64,000 nucleotides of DNA, taken from NCBI GenBank assembly GCA_964619955.1, contig CAZUJF010000026.1, positions 6,235-70,234 of the forward strand. The letters are read 5' to 3'. The position numbers and the translations under genes were made by a program. Shown in pieces: positions 1 through 7,361 of the stretch; position 1 is the stretch's first letter, and every line of letters starts with the position of its first letter. The stretch is from JACQFK01 sp964619955. Its GTDB lineage: Bacteria; Planctomycetota; MHYJ01; JACPRB01. Below the pieces are notes generated by a model, which worked only from the letters and a program-made list of their open reading frames with translations, did not search any database and was not told where the DNA came from.

Positions 1-282
1 GCTCAGCAGCTCCCGTTTCACCGCCTCGAAAACGGCGTCCACGGCGCTGCGGACCTTCGGGTCGTTGGACTCGCCCAGCTTGGCGGAAATGCCCGCGACG
101 AAATCGGATTTCCCGGTGGCCCCCGGTTTGGCGAGCGTGCCGAAGGCCGGGATGGACAGCTCCTGCCCGCCGGCGATCGCGACCCGGATCGTGTCCGCCA
201 CCGCGCCGGTAAGCTTCGCGCCGTCGTCCCCGAACGCGGGGGCCGCCGACTTCGCCAGATCCGTCAGCTTGATGTCCGCCAT
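1..282 (-). CDS. HU/IHF-like DNA-binding protein, tandem domains (C-terminus cut by window edge)
   Basis: The 94 visible residues read MADIKLTDLAK... A first HU-like half contains the beta-region signature IPAFGTLAKP around residues 43-52. It is followed by a second segment (KSDFVAGISAKLG...AVDAVFEAVKREL) that looks like the helical N-terminus of another HU/IHF monomer. So at least two HU-like units seem to lie in one chain, the second truncated at base 1. The start ATG lies three bases after the stop of the MshEN gene, so the two are probably cotranscribed. In E. coli ihfA occupies the same place downstream of pheT, which supports the family call. The likely role is nucleoid or architectural DNA binding. 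Confident as a gene, moderately confident of the family. Confidence 0.6.
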   Translation of the reverse strand, partial: MADIKLTDLAKSAAPAFGDDGAKLTGAVADTIRVAIAGGQELSIPAFGTLAKPGATGKSDFVAGISAKLGESNDPKVRSAVDAVFEAVKRELLS

Positions 283-285
283 CGG

Positions 286-906
286 CTAGCGCTCCCGTCC
301 TGATTCGAGCTCCCGGGCCTTCCGGACCAGCTCCTCCTGGGTGATGACGCCCTTCTGGATCAGCAGGGGGATCAGCGCGTCCCGCAGCGTCGCATGGGCG
401 ACGGGATGGGCGCCGCCCTCCAGCTCCTTCAGCAGCTGGTCCCGGGACTTCTCCTTCACCGGGGCATGGGCCGCCCTGGATTCGAACATGGCGCTGATCG
501 ACTTCAGGATCTGCGTCCTCGGCGCCAGCTGCATCTCGACCCGCTGGTCGATGGCGAGCTGGATCTCCTCCATGGCCTCGTAGTCGAAGGGGTCCGAGGT
601 CGCGATCGTCAGCACGCCGTCATGGTGCCGGATCGGCACCACATGATGCTTCTCGATCAGCTTCCGGGGCAGCTTCTTGACCAGGTTCTCGGGAATGACC
701 AGCTCGTCGAGGTTCACCACCGGGATGCCCTGCTGCCGGGCGATGAAATTCGTCAGCGTCTGGTCCTCGATGAAACCGAGCTTGGTGATGATCGCCCCGA
801 GCTTGCCGCCCACGGATTTCTGGAAGTCCATGGCCATCTTCAGCTGCTCCTGCGTGAGCAGCTGGGACTCCACCAGCATCCGGCCGAGCTGGACTTTTTC
901 TTCCAT
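286..906 (-). CDS. stand-alone MshEN (GspE/PilB N-terminal) domain protein
   Basis: A 206-residue protein starting MEEKVQLGRML. It carries two adjacent copies of the RLGxxLxxxxxLxxxxLxxAxxxQ pattern (about residues 6-29 and 33-56), which is the signature of the MshEN domain, a known cyclic-di-GMP-binding module usually fused to type II secretion or type IV pilus ATPases. No Walker motifs follow, so the ATPase part is absent. The C-terminal 30 residues (LLIQKGVITQEELVRKA) look like another degenerate copy. It has its own promoter (TTGACA, 18 bases, TAGAAT) and sits between pheT and an HU-like gene. Possibly a c-di-GMP sensor or adaptor; function is inferred. Confidence 0.75.
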   Translation of the reverse strand: MEEKVQLGRMLVESQLLTQEQLKMAMDFQKSVGGKLGAIITKLGFIEDQTLTNFIARQQGIPVVNLDELVIPENLVKKLPRKLIEKHHVVPIRHHDGVLTIATSDPFDYEAMEEIQLAIDQRVEMQLAPRTQILKSISAMFESRAAHAPVKEKSRDQLLKELEGGAHPVAHATLRDALIPLLIQKGVITQEELVRKARELESGRER

Positions 907-935
907 AGGAAGTCGGGTCGAAATTGACTGCGACG

Positions 936-965
936 ATTCTAGCCGCGCTTTTCGGCCCCTGTCAA
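936..965 (-). promoter_or_regulatory. sigma-70-type promoter for the MshEN gene
   Basis: On the minus strand TTGACA (965-960) is followed after 18 bases by TAGAAT (941-936). Transcription would start near 929, about 22 bases before the ATG at 906. The leader shows no clear Shine-Dalgarno. It separates the MshEN/HU pair from the upstream thrS-pheT operon. Confidence 0.7.
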
Positions 966-980
966 GGGAACCTCCCCGGG

Positions 981-2954
981 CTACTGCCGCAGCCGGGCCC
1001 CGAGGCTCCCGCCCAGGCCCTTCAGGACGGCCTGCACGGCGGCGTCGACCTCGGCCGAGGTCAGCGTCCGGTCCGCGGCGCGATAGATCATCGTGAACGC
1101 CCAGCCCTTGCTGCCCGCCTCGACGCCCTTCCCCCGGTACTCGCTCTGGAAGCGCAGCCCCTCCAGCGTGGGCCCCGCCGAGGCGCGGACCGACGCCTCC
1201 ACGTCCTTCCAGAGAACCTCGTCCTTGAGCACCACCGAGAGGTCGCGCTCCACGGGAGGGAGCCGGTTGAATTCCTGGTAGGGACGGAGCAGCCGGGCGG
1301 CCCGGATCACGGCGTCGAAATCCAGCTCCGCGATGCTCACCGCCTCCCGCGGCGCCCCGAGGGACTTGAGGGGCGTCCCGAGAAACCCCGCCCGCCGGCC
1401 TTCGATCCGGAGCTCCGCCCCGACCTCGAGGAAGCCGAGGGCCGCGGGGACCGCTTCGAGACGGACGCCCAGGCGCGTCATCAACGCCTCCAGCAGTCCT
1501 TTCGCCGTCAGCGGATCGCCGGGGGCCGCCAGACCCAGGACGTTGTGTTCGACCAGGTCCGCCCCCCGCCTCCCGTAGACGTGGGCGATCTCGAAGACCG
1601 GCCGCAGCGGCTCCTTGTAGCTTTCGTTCGTGTGCAGCACCTCCAGAAGCCCCGGCGACATCGCCTCCCGGAGCGTCCGGTCCACCGCGCCCTGGGGGTC
1701 GCGGAGCGGAAGCAGCGGCCCCTCCGTCCAGAACGGCACGCGGTTCGGCGTCCCCGCCGCGGCGAAGCTCCAGGTCAGCACCTCGAAACAACCGAGCGAG
1801 GTCAGGACCGTCCGGGCCTCCTCGCGCACCTGCTCGGCCGGCAGCTCGCCGGTGGCCTTCAGGCCGAAGCCCGTGTCGCAGGGGATCTTGTCGTACCCCT
1901 CGATCCGGGCGACCTCTTCGATGTAATCCACCTCGATTCCGAGGTCGCGGCGGCCGGCGGGCGCCGTGACCTCGAGCGTCTCGTCCGTGCCGGAAACCCC
2001 CGCGCCCAGCCCCGACAGGATCTGCCGGACCCGCGCGGGACTCACGCTCATTCCCAGCACCTGGGAGATGCGGGACGGACGGACCTTCGCGACGGGGCGC
2101 GCGGGCCGCGGCGCCGCCACGTCCACGACCCCGGCCAGCGCCTTCCCCCCCGCCGTCTCCAGGATCAGGCGGACCGCCCGGCGCGAGGCCCAGTCGACCG
2201 TGTCGAAATCCACCCCGCGCTCGAAGCGGTAGCTCGACTCGCTCGAAAGTCCGAGCTTCCGGCTCGTGCGGCGCACCGAGACGGGGTCGAATTGGGCGCT
2301 TTCCAGGAGCACGTCGACGGTCGAGGCGCCGATCTCCGTGTCCTTCCCGCCCATCACCCCGGCGACCGCCACCGCGCGCTCCGCATCCGCGATCACGAGA
2401 TGGTCCCTCGTGAGCTCGCAGAGCTTTCCGTCGATCGACGTCATCTTCTCGCCCGGTGCCGCGCGGCGGACGACGATCTTCCGCCCCTTCAGCAGCCTCG
2501 CGTCGAACGCATGCAGCGGCTGGCCGCACTCGAGCTGGACGTAATTCGTGACGTCCACGACGTTGTTGATCGGGCGGATGCCGGCCGCCTGGAGCCGCTC
2601 CTGCATCCAAGCCGGCGAGGGCCCGATGCGCACGCCGAAGACCGCCCGGGCCGTGTAGCGCGGGCAAAGGTCCGGCGCCGCCACCTCCACGGAAAAGCTC
2701 CCTGAGACGGGCTCGGCGCCCTCCGAAAAGGAGTGCTCCGGAAGCTTCAGCGGGCGGGTGAGCACGACGCCGGTTTCCCGGGCGACGCCGAGCATGGACA
2801 GCAGATCCGCCCGGTTGGCGGTGATCTCGAGGTCCAGGACGTCGCCCTCGATGCCCTCGACGCCGACGCCGGCCATGACGAGGTGCTTCGCCAGCTCCTG
2901 CGGCGTGGCCGGGGGCTCGACGTACTCCTTCAGCCAGCGGACGGGTACTTTCAT
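981..2954 (-). CDS. pheT: phenylalanyl-tRNA synthetase beta subunit, short form
   Basis: A 657-residue PheT, the beta half of the alpha2-beta2 enzyme that charges tRNA-Phe. The first 30 residues (MKVPVRWLKEYVEPP...) match the family start, then the chain jumps straight to the B3/4 region (LEITANRADLLSMLGVARE). The roughly 110-residue EMAP/OB-fold tRNA-binding insertion seen in E. coli PheT is missing. Editing B3/4, B5 and core-like regions follow, and the C-terminal FDX-ACB anticodon-binding domain (FNRLPPVERDLSVV) is present from about residue 560. It follows pheS by four bases, so the two are translationally linked. Short PheT forms are known from several phyla; here it is a clean domain absence, not a frameshift. 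Confidence 0.95.
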   Translation of the reverse strand: MKVPVRWLKEYVEPPATPQELAKHLVMAGVGVEGIEGDVLDLEITANRADLLSMLGVARETGVVLTRPLKLPEHSFSEGAEPVSGSFSVEVAAPDLCPRYTARAVFGVRIGPSPAWMQERLQAAGIRPINNVVDVTNYVQLECGQPLHAFDARLLKGRKIVVRRAAPGEKMTSIDGKLCELTRDHLVIADAERAVAVAGVMGGKDTEIGASTVDVLLESAQFDPVSVRRTSRKLGLSSESSYRFERGVDFDTVDWASRRAVRLILETAGGKALAGVVDVAAPRPARPVAKVRPSRISQVLGMSVSPARVRQILSGLGAGVSGTDETLEVTAPAGRRDLGIEVDYIEEVARIEGYDKIPCDTGFGLKATGELPAEQVREEARTVLTSLGCFEVLTWSFAAAGTPNRVPFWTEGPLLPLRDPQGAVDRTLREAMSPGLLEVLHTNESYKEPLRPVFEIAHVYGRRGADLVEHNVLGLAAPGDPLTAKGLLEALMTRLGVRLEAVPAALGFLEVGAELRIEGRRAGFLGTPLKSLGAPREAVSIAELDFDAVIRAARLLRPYQEFNRLPPVERDLSVVLKDEVLWKDVEASVRASAGPTLEGLRFQSEYRGKGVEAGSKGWAFTMIYRAADRTLTSAEVDAAVQAVLKGLGGSLGARLRQ

Positions 2955-2958
2955 GGGA

Positions 2959-3957
2959 CTAGAACTGCCTCAGAAAGGCGAAATGGTTCTCGGTGAAACG
3001 GCGGATGTCCGGGATTCCGTACTTGAGCATGGCGATGCGCTCCACGCCCATGCCGAAGGCGAACCCGGTGTTCGCTTCGGCATCGATCCCGCAGTCCTGC
3101 AGGACCTTGGGGTGCACCATGCCGCTCCCGAGGATCTCCACCCAGCCGGACTGCTTGCAGGCCGGGCAGCCCTTCGCGCCGCAGATGAAACAGGTGACGT
3201 CCACCTCCGCGCTCGGCTCCGTGAAGGGGAAATAGCTCGGGCGGAAGCGGACCTTCGCCTCCGTCCCCCACATCGACTTCACGAAAAGATCGAGCACGCC
3301 CTTCAGATGCGCGAACGTGATGCCCGGGCCCACGAGCAGGCCCTCCACCTGGTGGAACATCGGGGAGTGGCCCGCGTCGGGCTTGTCGGGGCGGAACACC
3401 TTCCCCGGCGCGAGCACGCGGATGGGCGGCTTGCGGGACTTCATCGTCCGGATCTGCACCGGGGACGTGTGCGACCGCAGGAGGTACGGCGCGTCGATGT
3501 AGAACGTGTCGAACCCGTCGCGCGCCGGATGATCAGGCGGGATGTTGAGCGCCTCGAAGTTGTTGGCTTCCGTCTCGATTTCGGGGCCCGTGACGACGTC
3601 GAAGCCGAGCCGGCTGAACACCCGGACGATCTCGTCCCAGGTCTTGTAGACGGGATGCCGGCGCCCGGGTTCCGACGCCCTCCCCGGGAGCGTCAGGTCG
3701 ACGGCCGCCGGTCCGGTTTTCGTCGCGCGGCCCGCCGCGGCCGAGGCGACCCGCTCCTCGAGCTCCGTCTTCAGCGCGTTGAGGCGCTGCCCCGCCGCGC
3801 CCTTCTCGGCGGGCGGCAGCGTCTTGAGCAGGGTGAACAGATCGCGGAGCGCGCCTTCGCGGCCGGTGTAGCGGGAGCGCAGCTGCTCCAGCGGCAGCGC
3901 GGCACGGTCCTTCTCGAAGGCCGCCTTCAGCTCCTCGATCTTGTCGTCCAGTCCCAC
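2959..3957 (-). CDS. pheS: phenylalanyl-tRNA synthetase alpha subunit
   Basis: Catalytic subunit of PheRS. The N-terminal coiled-coil is followed by class II motifs: the RSHTSPVQIR stretch, motif 2 region KVFRPDKPDAGHSPMFHQ, and motif 3 GMGVERIAMLKYGIPDIR near the C-terminus. The longest reading frame begins at an ATG at 3987, but that ATG lies inside a strong hairpin. I prefer the GTG at 3957 (332 residues), which is preceded by GGAAGAG five bases upstream. It puts the LRSRYTGREG motif at the usual distance (about 30 residues) from the N-terminus. A CxxC pair (CFICGAKGCPAC) near residue 258 could hold a metal; this cysteine-rich insert is seen in some bacterial PheS. Confidence 0.93.
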   Translation of the reverse strand: MGLDDKIEELKAAFEKDRAALPLEQLRSRYTGREGALRDLFTLLKTLPPAEKGAAGQRLNALKTELEERVASAAAGRATKTGPAAVDLTLPGRASEPGRRHPVYKTWDEIVRVFSRLGFDVVTGPEIETEANNFEALNIPPDHPARDGFDTFYIDAPYLLRSHTSPVQIRTMKSRKPPIRVLAPGKVFRPDKPDAGHSPMFHQVEGLLVGPGITFAHLKGVLDLFVKSMWGTEAKVRFRPSYFPFTEPSAEVDVTCFICGAKGCPACKQSGWVEILGSGMVHPKVLQDCGIDAEANTGFAFGMGVERIAMLKYGIPDIRRFTENHFAFLRQF

Positions 3958-3977
3958 GTCATCTCTTCCGGATAAGG

Positions 3978-4005
3978 AAAAGGCCATAGGTCTCCCTATG
4001 GCCTT
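3978..4005 (-). terminator. hairpin with U-tract between rplT and pheS (attenuator-like)
   Basis: Read on the minus strand, AAGGCCATAGG (4005-3995) pairs perfectly over 11 bases with CCTATGGCCTT (3990-3980) around a GAGA tetraloop of the GNRA class. The 3' arm runs into TTTTCC. This is the form of an intrinsic terminator or attenuator. It sits 25 bases after the rplT stop and ends about 20 bases before the preferred GTG start of pheS. I see no Phe-rich leader peptide, so the control mechanism, if any, differs from E. coli pheM attenuation. Confidence 0.6.
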
Positions 4006-4030
4006 GGATTTCCCGGGTCCCGTCCGTCGA

Positions 4031-4420
4031 CTAGTTCTTCGACGCCACGGCCTTCTTCGGGGCCTCGGCCAGCGCCTTCTTCGCGATTTCGACCAGTTCG
4101 TCGAAGGCCTTCGGCTCCGAGATCGCCAGTTCGGAAAGCGCCTTGCGGTTGATCTCCACCTTCGCCCTCGTGAGCCCGTTGATGAAGCGATGGTACGGGA
4201 TGCCGCGGAGCTCGCAGGCCGCGTTGATGCGGATGATCCACATCGAGCGGTAGTCGCGCTTCTTGTTCTTGCGTCCGAAATAGGCGTAGCGCCCGGACCG
4301 CATCACCGCTTCCTTCGCGGTGCGCGCCAGCTTGCTCCGGCCGCCGCGGAATCCGCGGGCGAGTTTCAGCGCCTTCTTGATCCGGCGCTTGCGATAAGGA
4401 CCGCTCTTCTGACGTGGCAT
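4031..4420 (-). CDS. rplT: 50S ribosomal protein L20
   Basis: 129 residues, beginning MPRQKSGPYRKRRIKK with the lysine/arginine-rich N-terminal extension typical of L20, followed by the globular domain (RDYRSMWIIRINAACE...). L20 binds 23S rRNA early in large-subunit assembly and in many bacteria represses its own operon. The C-terminus is slightly extended (PKKAVASKN). It follows rpmI by 51 bases in the order infC-rpmI-rplT conserved across bacteria. The call is secure. Confidence 0.97.
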   Translation of the reverse strand: MPRQKSGPYRKRRIKKALKLARGFRGGRSKLARTAKEAVMRSGRYAYFGRKNKKRDYRSMWIIRINAACELRGIPYHRFINGLTRAKVEINRKALSELAISEPKAFDELVEIAKKALAEAPKKAVASKN

Positions 4421-4471
4421 GGCTTCTCCTACTTTGCTTGGCCGCCGGGCACCGGGCCCGGCGTTCCAGCA

Positions 4472-4669
4472 CTACCTGGGAATCATTTTCCGGATGTCCT
4501 TGGCGTCGTGGGTGCCCTCGAAGGCCCTCCAGCGGCGCATCTGGCGGCGGAGCTTGGACTTCTTTCCCGACATCAGATGGCGGCGGCCCGCGGGCTTGAA
4601 CAGCACCTTCCCCGTGGCCGTGACCTTGAACCGCTTCTTCGCACCCTTGTTGGTCTTAAGCTTGGGCAT
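4472..4669 (-). CDS. rpmI: 50S ribosomal protein L35
   Basis: 65 residues starting MPKLKTNKGAKKRFKVT, the standard L35 opening, so the ATG at 4669 is preferred over an in-frame start further upstream. The protein is highly basic and ends RKMIPR, as is common in the family. Its start codon lies inside the 3' end of infC (14-base overlap including the stop), implying translational coupling to infC. Confidence 0.96.
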   Translation of the reverse strand: MPKLKTNKGAKKRFKVTATGKVLFKPAGRRHLMSGKKSKLRRQMRRWRAFEGTHDAKDIRKMIPR

Positions 4670-5381
4670 GGCTCGCTTCTCCTTCGTTCGTCGGCGCCGC
4701 AACCGGTTTGGCCTCGGCGGCCGGCTGGACCTCGGGAGCCGCCGGGGCTCCCGGGATCGCCGCGGGGCTTTCCCCCGCCTTGTTTTCCGGGGCGGACGCC
4801 GCTTTCGGCGCCGCCGATTTGTCCCTGGGTTTCAGTCCGGGCTTCGGAAGCACCGTCATCTGCATCCGGGGGCCCGTCATCGACACTTCGTGCTCGATCT
4901 TGGCCGCGTCGTCCAGTTCCTTCTTGATCCGGTCCATCATGGCCCGGCCGTGCTCCTTGTGCGCCTGCTCCCGGCCGCGGAAGAAGATCGTGATGAGGAC
5001 CTTGTCGCCTTCCTCGAGCATCTCGCGGGCCTTCTTCAGCTTCGTCATCAGGTCGTGGTCGTCCGTCAGCGGACGCAGACGGATCTCCTTGACCTGCTGC
5101 ACGTGCAGCTGCGATTTGCCCTTCTTCTGCTTTTTCTTCTGCTCGTATTTGTATTTCCCGTAATCGAGCAGTTTGCAGACCGGGGGACGAGCCTCGGCGG
5201 CGACCTCGACCAGGTCGAAGCCGCGCTCCCGTGCGATCTGGCGCGCCTGATCGGTCGGCATCTCGCCCAGCATGACGCCGTTCTCGTCCACCACTTTGAC
5301 GCGGAGGACGCGGATGCGGTCGTTGATGCGGTGCTCGTCGCGCTGCGGGATATCCCGCTTAAACGGCAGTCTTGGCGGCAA
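4656..5381 (-). CDS. infC: translation initiation factor IF-3 with long C-terminal tail
   Basis: 241 residues. The N-domain (RINDRIRVLRVKVVDENG), the lysine-rich linker (YGKYKYEQKKKQKKGK) and the C-domain (IRLRPLTDDHDL...) are all present. A tail of about 65 residues rich in Ala, Pro and Lys extends past the usual end near residue 176. IF-3 keeps the subunits apart and checks start-codon pairing. The reading frame begins with TTG at 5381, preceded by AGGAGG four bases upstream and overlapping the thrS end by 23 bases; the next plausible start would be an ATC. A rare start codon is typical of infC (AUU in E. coli, where it allows autoregulation). Confidence 0.95.
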   Translation of the reverse strand: MPPRLPFKRDIPQRDEHRINDRIRVLRVKVVDENGVMLGEMPTDQARQIARERGFDLVEVAAEARPPVCKLLDYGKYKYEQKKKQKKGKSQLHVQQVKEIRLRPLTDDHDLMTKLKKAREMLEEGDKVLITIFFRGREQAHKEHGRAMMDRIKKELDDAAKIEHEVSMTGPRMQMTVLPKPGLKPRDKSAAPKAASAPENKAGESPAAIPGAPAAPEVQPAAEAKPVAAPTNEGEASHAQA

Positions 5382-7293
5382 CGTCCCTCCTCAGGTTCGC
5401 TACAAAATCATCAAGGGGAACCGTTCCCCGGTTCCCCTTCTTGTGTTCTCTCAGGGCCACCGTCCCCGCCTGGGCCTCCCGGGCGCCGACGACGGCCATG
5501 AAAGGAATTTTCTGGATTTCTCGGGCTTTGATCTTAGCCGAAATATGCTCGTCCGACAAGTCGATTTCGCATCTCAGGCCCGCCCCCCGGAGCGCGGCCT
5601 CCGCCTTGCGGACATAGGCGGTTATCTCGTCCGTGAGGGGCGTCACCCCCAGGACGGCCACCTGGACGGGCGCCAGCCAGAGGGGGAACTCCCCGCTGTA
5701 GTGCTCCGTCAGGACCGCGATGAAGCGCTCCAGGCTCCCCAGCATCGCCCGGTGGATCATGACCGGGGCGTGCCGCTTCCCGTCCTGACCCTCGTATTCC
5801 GCCCCCATGCGCTGCGGGAGCTGGAAATCCAGCTGGATGGTCGCCAGCTGCCAGTTCCGGCCGATCGCGTCCTTGATGTCGAAATCGATCTTGGGCCCGT
5901 AGAAGGCCCCGTCGCCGGCGTTGATCGTGTACGAGACCTTGCGGTCCTTCAGCGCCTGCTCGAGGGCCGCCTCCGCCCGGTTCCAGGTTTCCACCTGCCC
6001 GAGAAACTTCTCGGGACGCGTGGACAGCTTCGCCTGGAAGGGCATCTTGAAGACTTCCTGGTAGACGCGGTTCACGAAGTCGATCTGCCCCGCCATCTCG
6101 GACCCGATCTGCTCCTCGGTGCAGAAGATGTGCGCGTCGTCCTGCTCGAACTTGCGCACCCGGGTCATGCCGGACAGCACGCCTCGGGCCTCGTTGCGGT
6201 GCAGCGGGCAGAAATCCGCGATCCGCATCGGCAGTTCGCGGTAGCTGCGGCGCCGGTGCTTGAACATGAGCACATGGCTCGGGCAGTTCATGGGCTTGAG
6301 CGAGAACTCCTCCTCGTCGATGTCGAGGCAGAACATGTTCTCGCGGTAATGGTCCCAGTGCCCGGACAGCTCCCAGAGCGCCTTGTTGTAGAGCTGCGGC
6401 GTCACGACCTCCTGGAATCCCCGCTGCCGGTACTCCTCGCGGATGAACGCCATGAGCTCGTTGTAGACCACCGCGCCCTTGGGCAGGAAGAACGCGGCCC
6501 CGGGGCTCCAGTCGTGGAACATGAAGAGCTCCAACTCCTGTCCCAGCTTGCGGTGGTCGCGCTTCTTCGCCTCCTCGAGGCGCCGGACGTGCTCGTCGAG
6601 CGCCTTCTGGGTATGCCACGCCGTCCCGTAGAGACGCGTGAGCATGCGGTTCTTCTGGTCGCCCTTCCAGTAGGCTCCCGTGACCTTCGTCAGCTTGATC
6701 GCCCGCACCCGTCCCGTCGAGGGCACGTGCGGCCCCTCGCAGAGGTCGGTGAAGTCGCCGTCGCTGTACGTCGACGCGGTCGCCTCCTTGATGTTCTGCT
6801 CGATCGTCAGGACCTTGTAGCCCTGGCCGGTATCCCGCATGAACCTGAGGACCTCGTCTTTGGGAAGGTCCTTGCGCACGAACGGGTAGTCCGCCTCGAT
6901 GATCTTGCGGCACTCGGCCTCGATCTTCCCGAGGTCGTCCTCGGAGACCTTCACCCCCTCGGGGAATTCCATGTCGTAGTAGAAGCCGTCCTCGACGGGC
7001 GGCCCGTAGCCGAACTTGACCGCGTCGCCGTAGATCCGCTTCACGGCCCCCGCCATGACGTGCGCGGCGGAATGACGGATGATGTCCAGCCCCTCCGGCT
7101 GGTCCTCCTTCAGCAGGACCACGGTGCAGGCCGCCGGCAGCACGCGATGGAAGTCCCAGACCTCCCCGTTGACCTTGGCGCCGACGACGACCTTCGCCAG
7201 GCCCTTGGAGATGGACTCCGCCACGTTCAGGGCGTTGCTGCCGTCCGGGTACTCCCTCACGGAGCCGTCCGGAAGCGTGACTTTGACCGCCAT
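5359..7293 (-). CDS. thrS: threonyl-tRNA synthetase
   Basis: 644 residues with the full ThrRS layout. The N-terminal TGS domain (MAVKVTLPDGSVREY) is followed by the editing domain with its HSAAHVM motif near residue 70. Next is the class II core with the zinc Cys in KPMNCPSH and motif 2 around RNEARGVLSGMTRVR, and last the C-terminal anticodon-binding domain (APVQVAVLGV onward). The ATG at 7293 is chosen because TGS domains start here. It has no Shine-Dalgarno, but a good promoter ends only 10 bases upstream, suggesting a leaderless message. First gene of the thrS-infC-rpmI-rplT-pheST operon. Confidence 0.96.
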   Translation of the reverse strand: MAVKVTLPDGSVREYPDGSNALNVAESISKGLAKVVVGAKVNGEVWDFHRVLPAACTVVLLKEDQPEGLDIIRHSAAHVMAGAVKRIYGDAVKFGYGPPVEDGFYYDMEFPEGVKVSEDDLGKIEAECRKIIEADYPFVRKDLPKDEVLRFMRDTGQGYKVLTIEQNIKEATASTYSDGDFTDLCEGPHVPSTGRVRAIKLTKVTGAYWKGDQKNRMLTRLYGTAWHTQKALDEHVRRLEEAKKRDHRKLGQELELFMFHDWSPGAAFFLPKGAVVYNELMAFIREEYRQRGFQEVVTPQLYNKALWELSGHWDHYRENMFCLDIDEEEFSLKPMNCPSHVLMFKHRRRSYRELPMRIADFCPLHRNEARGVLSGMTRVRKFEQDDAHIFCTEEQIGSEMAGQIDFVNRVYQEVFKMPFQAKLSTRPEKFLGQVETWNRAEAALEQALKDRKVSYTINAGDGAFYGPKIDFDIKDAIGRNWQLATIQLDFQLPQRMGAEYEGQDGKRHAPVMIHRAMLGSLERFIAVLTEHYSGEFPLWLAPVQVAVLGVTPLTDEITAYVRKAEAALRGAGLRCEIDLSDEHISAKIKAREIQKIPFMAVVGAREAQAGTVALREHKKGNRGTVPLDDFVANLRRDVAAKTAV

Positions 7294-7303
7294 AAGGGGG
7301 GGA

Positions 7304-7332
7304 ATGGTACCCAATGGGGGAAAGCGAGTCAA
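7304..7332 (-). promoter_or_regulatory. promoter of the thrS translation operon
   Basis: Minus strand: TTGACT (7332-7327), 17-base spacer, TACCAT (7309-7304). The -10 ends 10 bases before the thrS ATG, so the predicted transcript has only a few leader bases. No T-box-like leader fits in this space. Confidence 0.6.
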
Positions 7333-7348
7333 TCCGCGGTCCCCTTGC

Positions 7349-7354
7349 TACAAT
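7349..7354 (+). promoter_or_regulatory. -10-like element TACAAT, start-proximal
   Basis: TACAAT lies seven bases before the ATG at 7362, so the predicted transcription start is at or next to the start codon. No obvious -35 or ribosome-binding site. It is part of the recurring leaderless pattern in this window. Confidence 0.4.
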
Positions 7355-7361
7355 CCTCCGG

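Noticed and set aside
924..2705. Plus-strand frame of 593 codons opposite pheT
   Set aside because: Antisense shadow, charged low-complexity sequence, no start context.
3958..3987. ATG at 3987 as the start of pheS
   Set aside because: It is buried in a strong hairpin and adds ten residues not expected in the family; the GTG at 3957 has a better ribosome-binding site. Kept as an alternative only.
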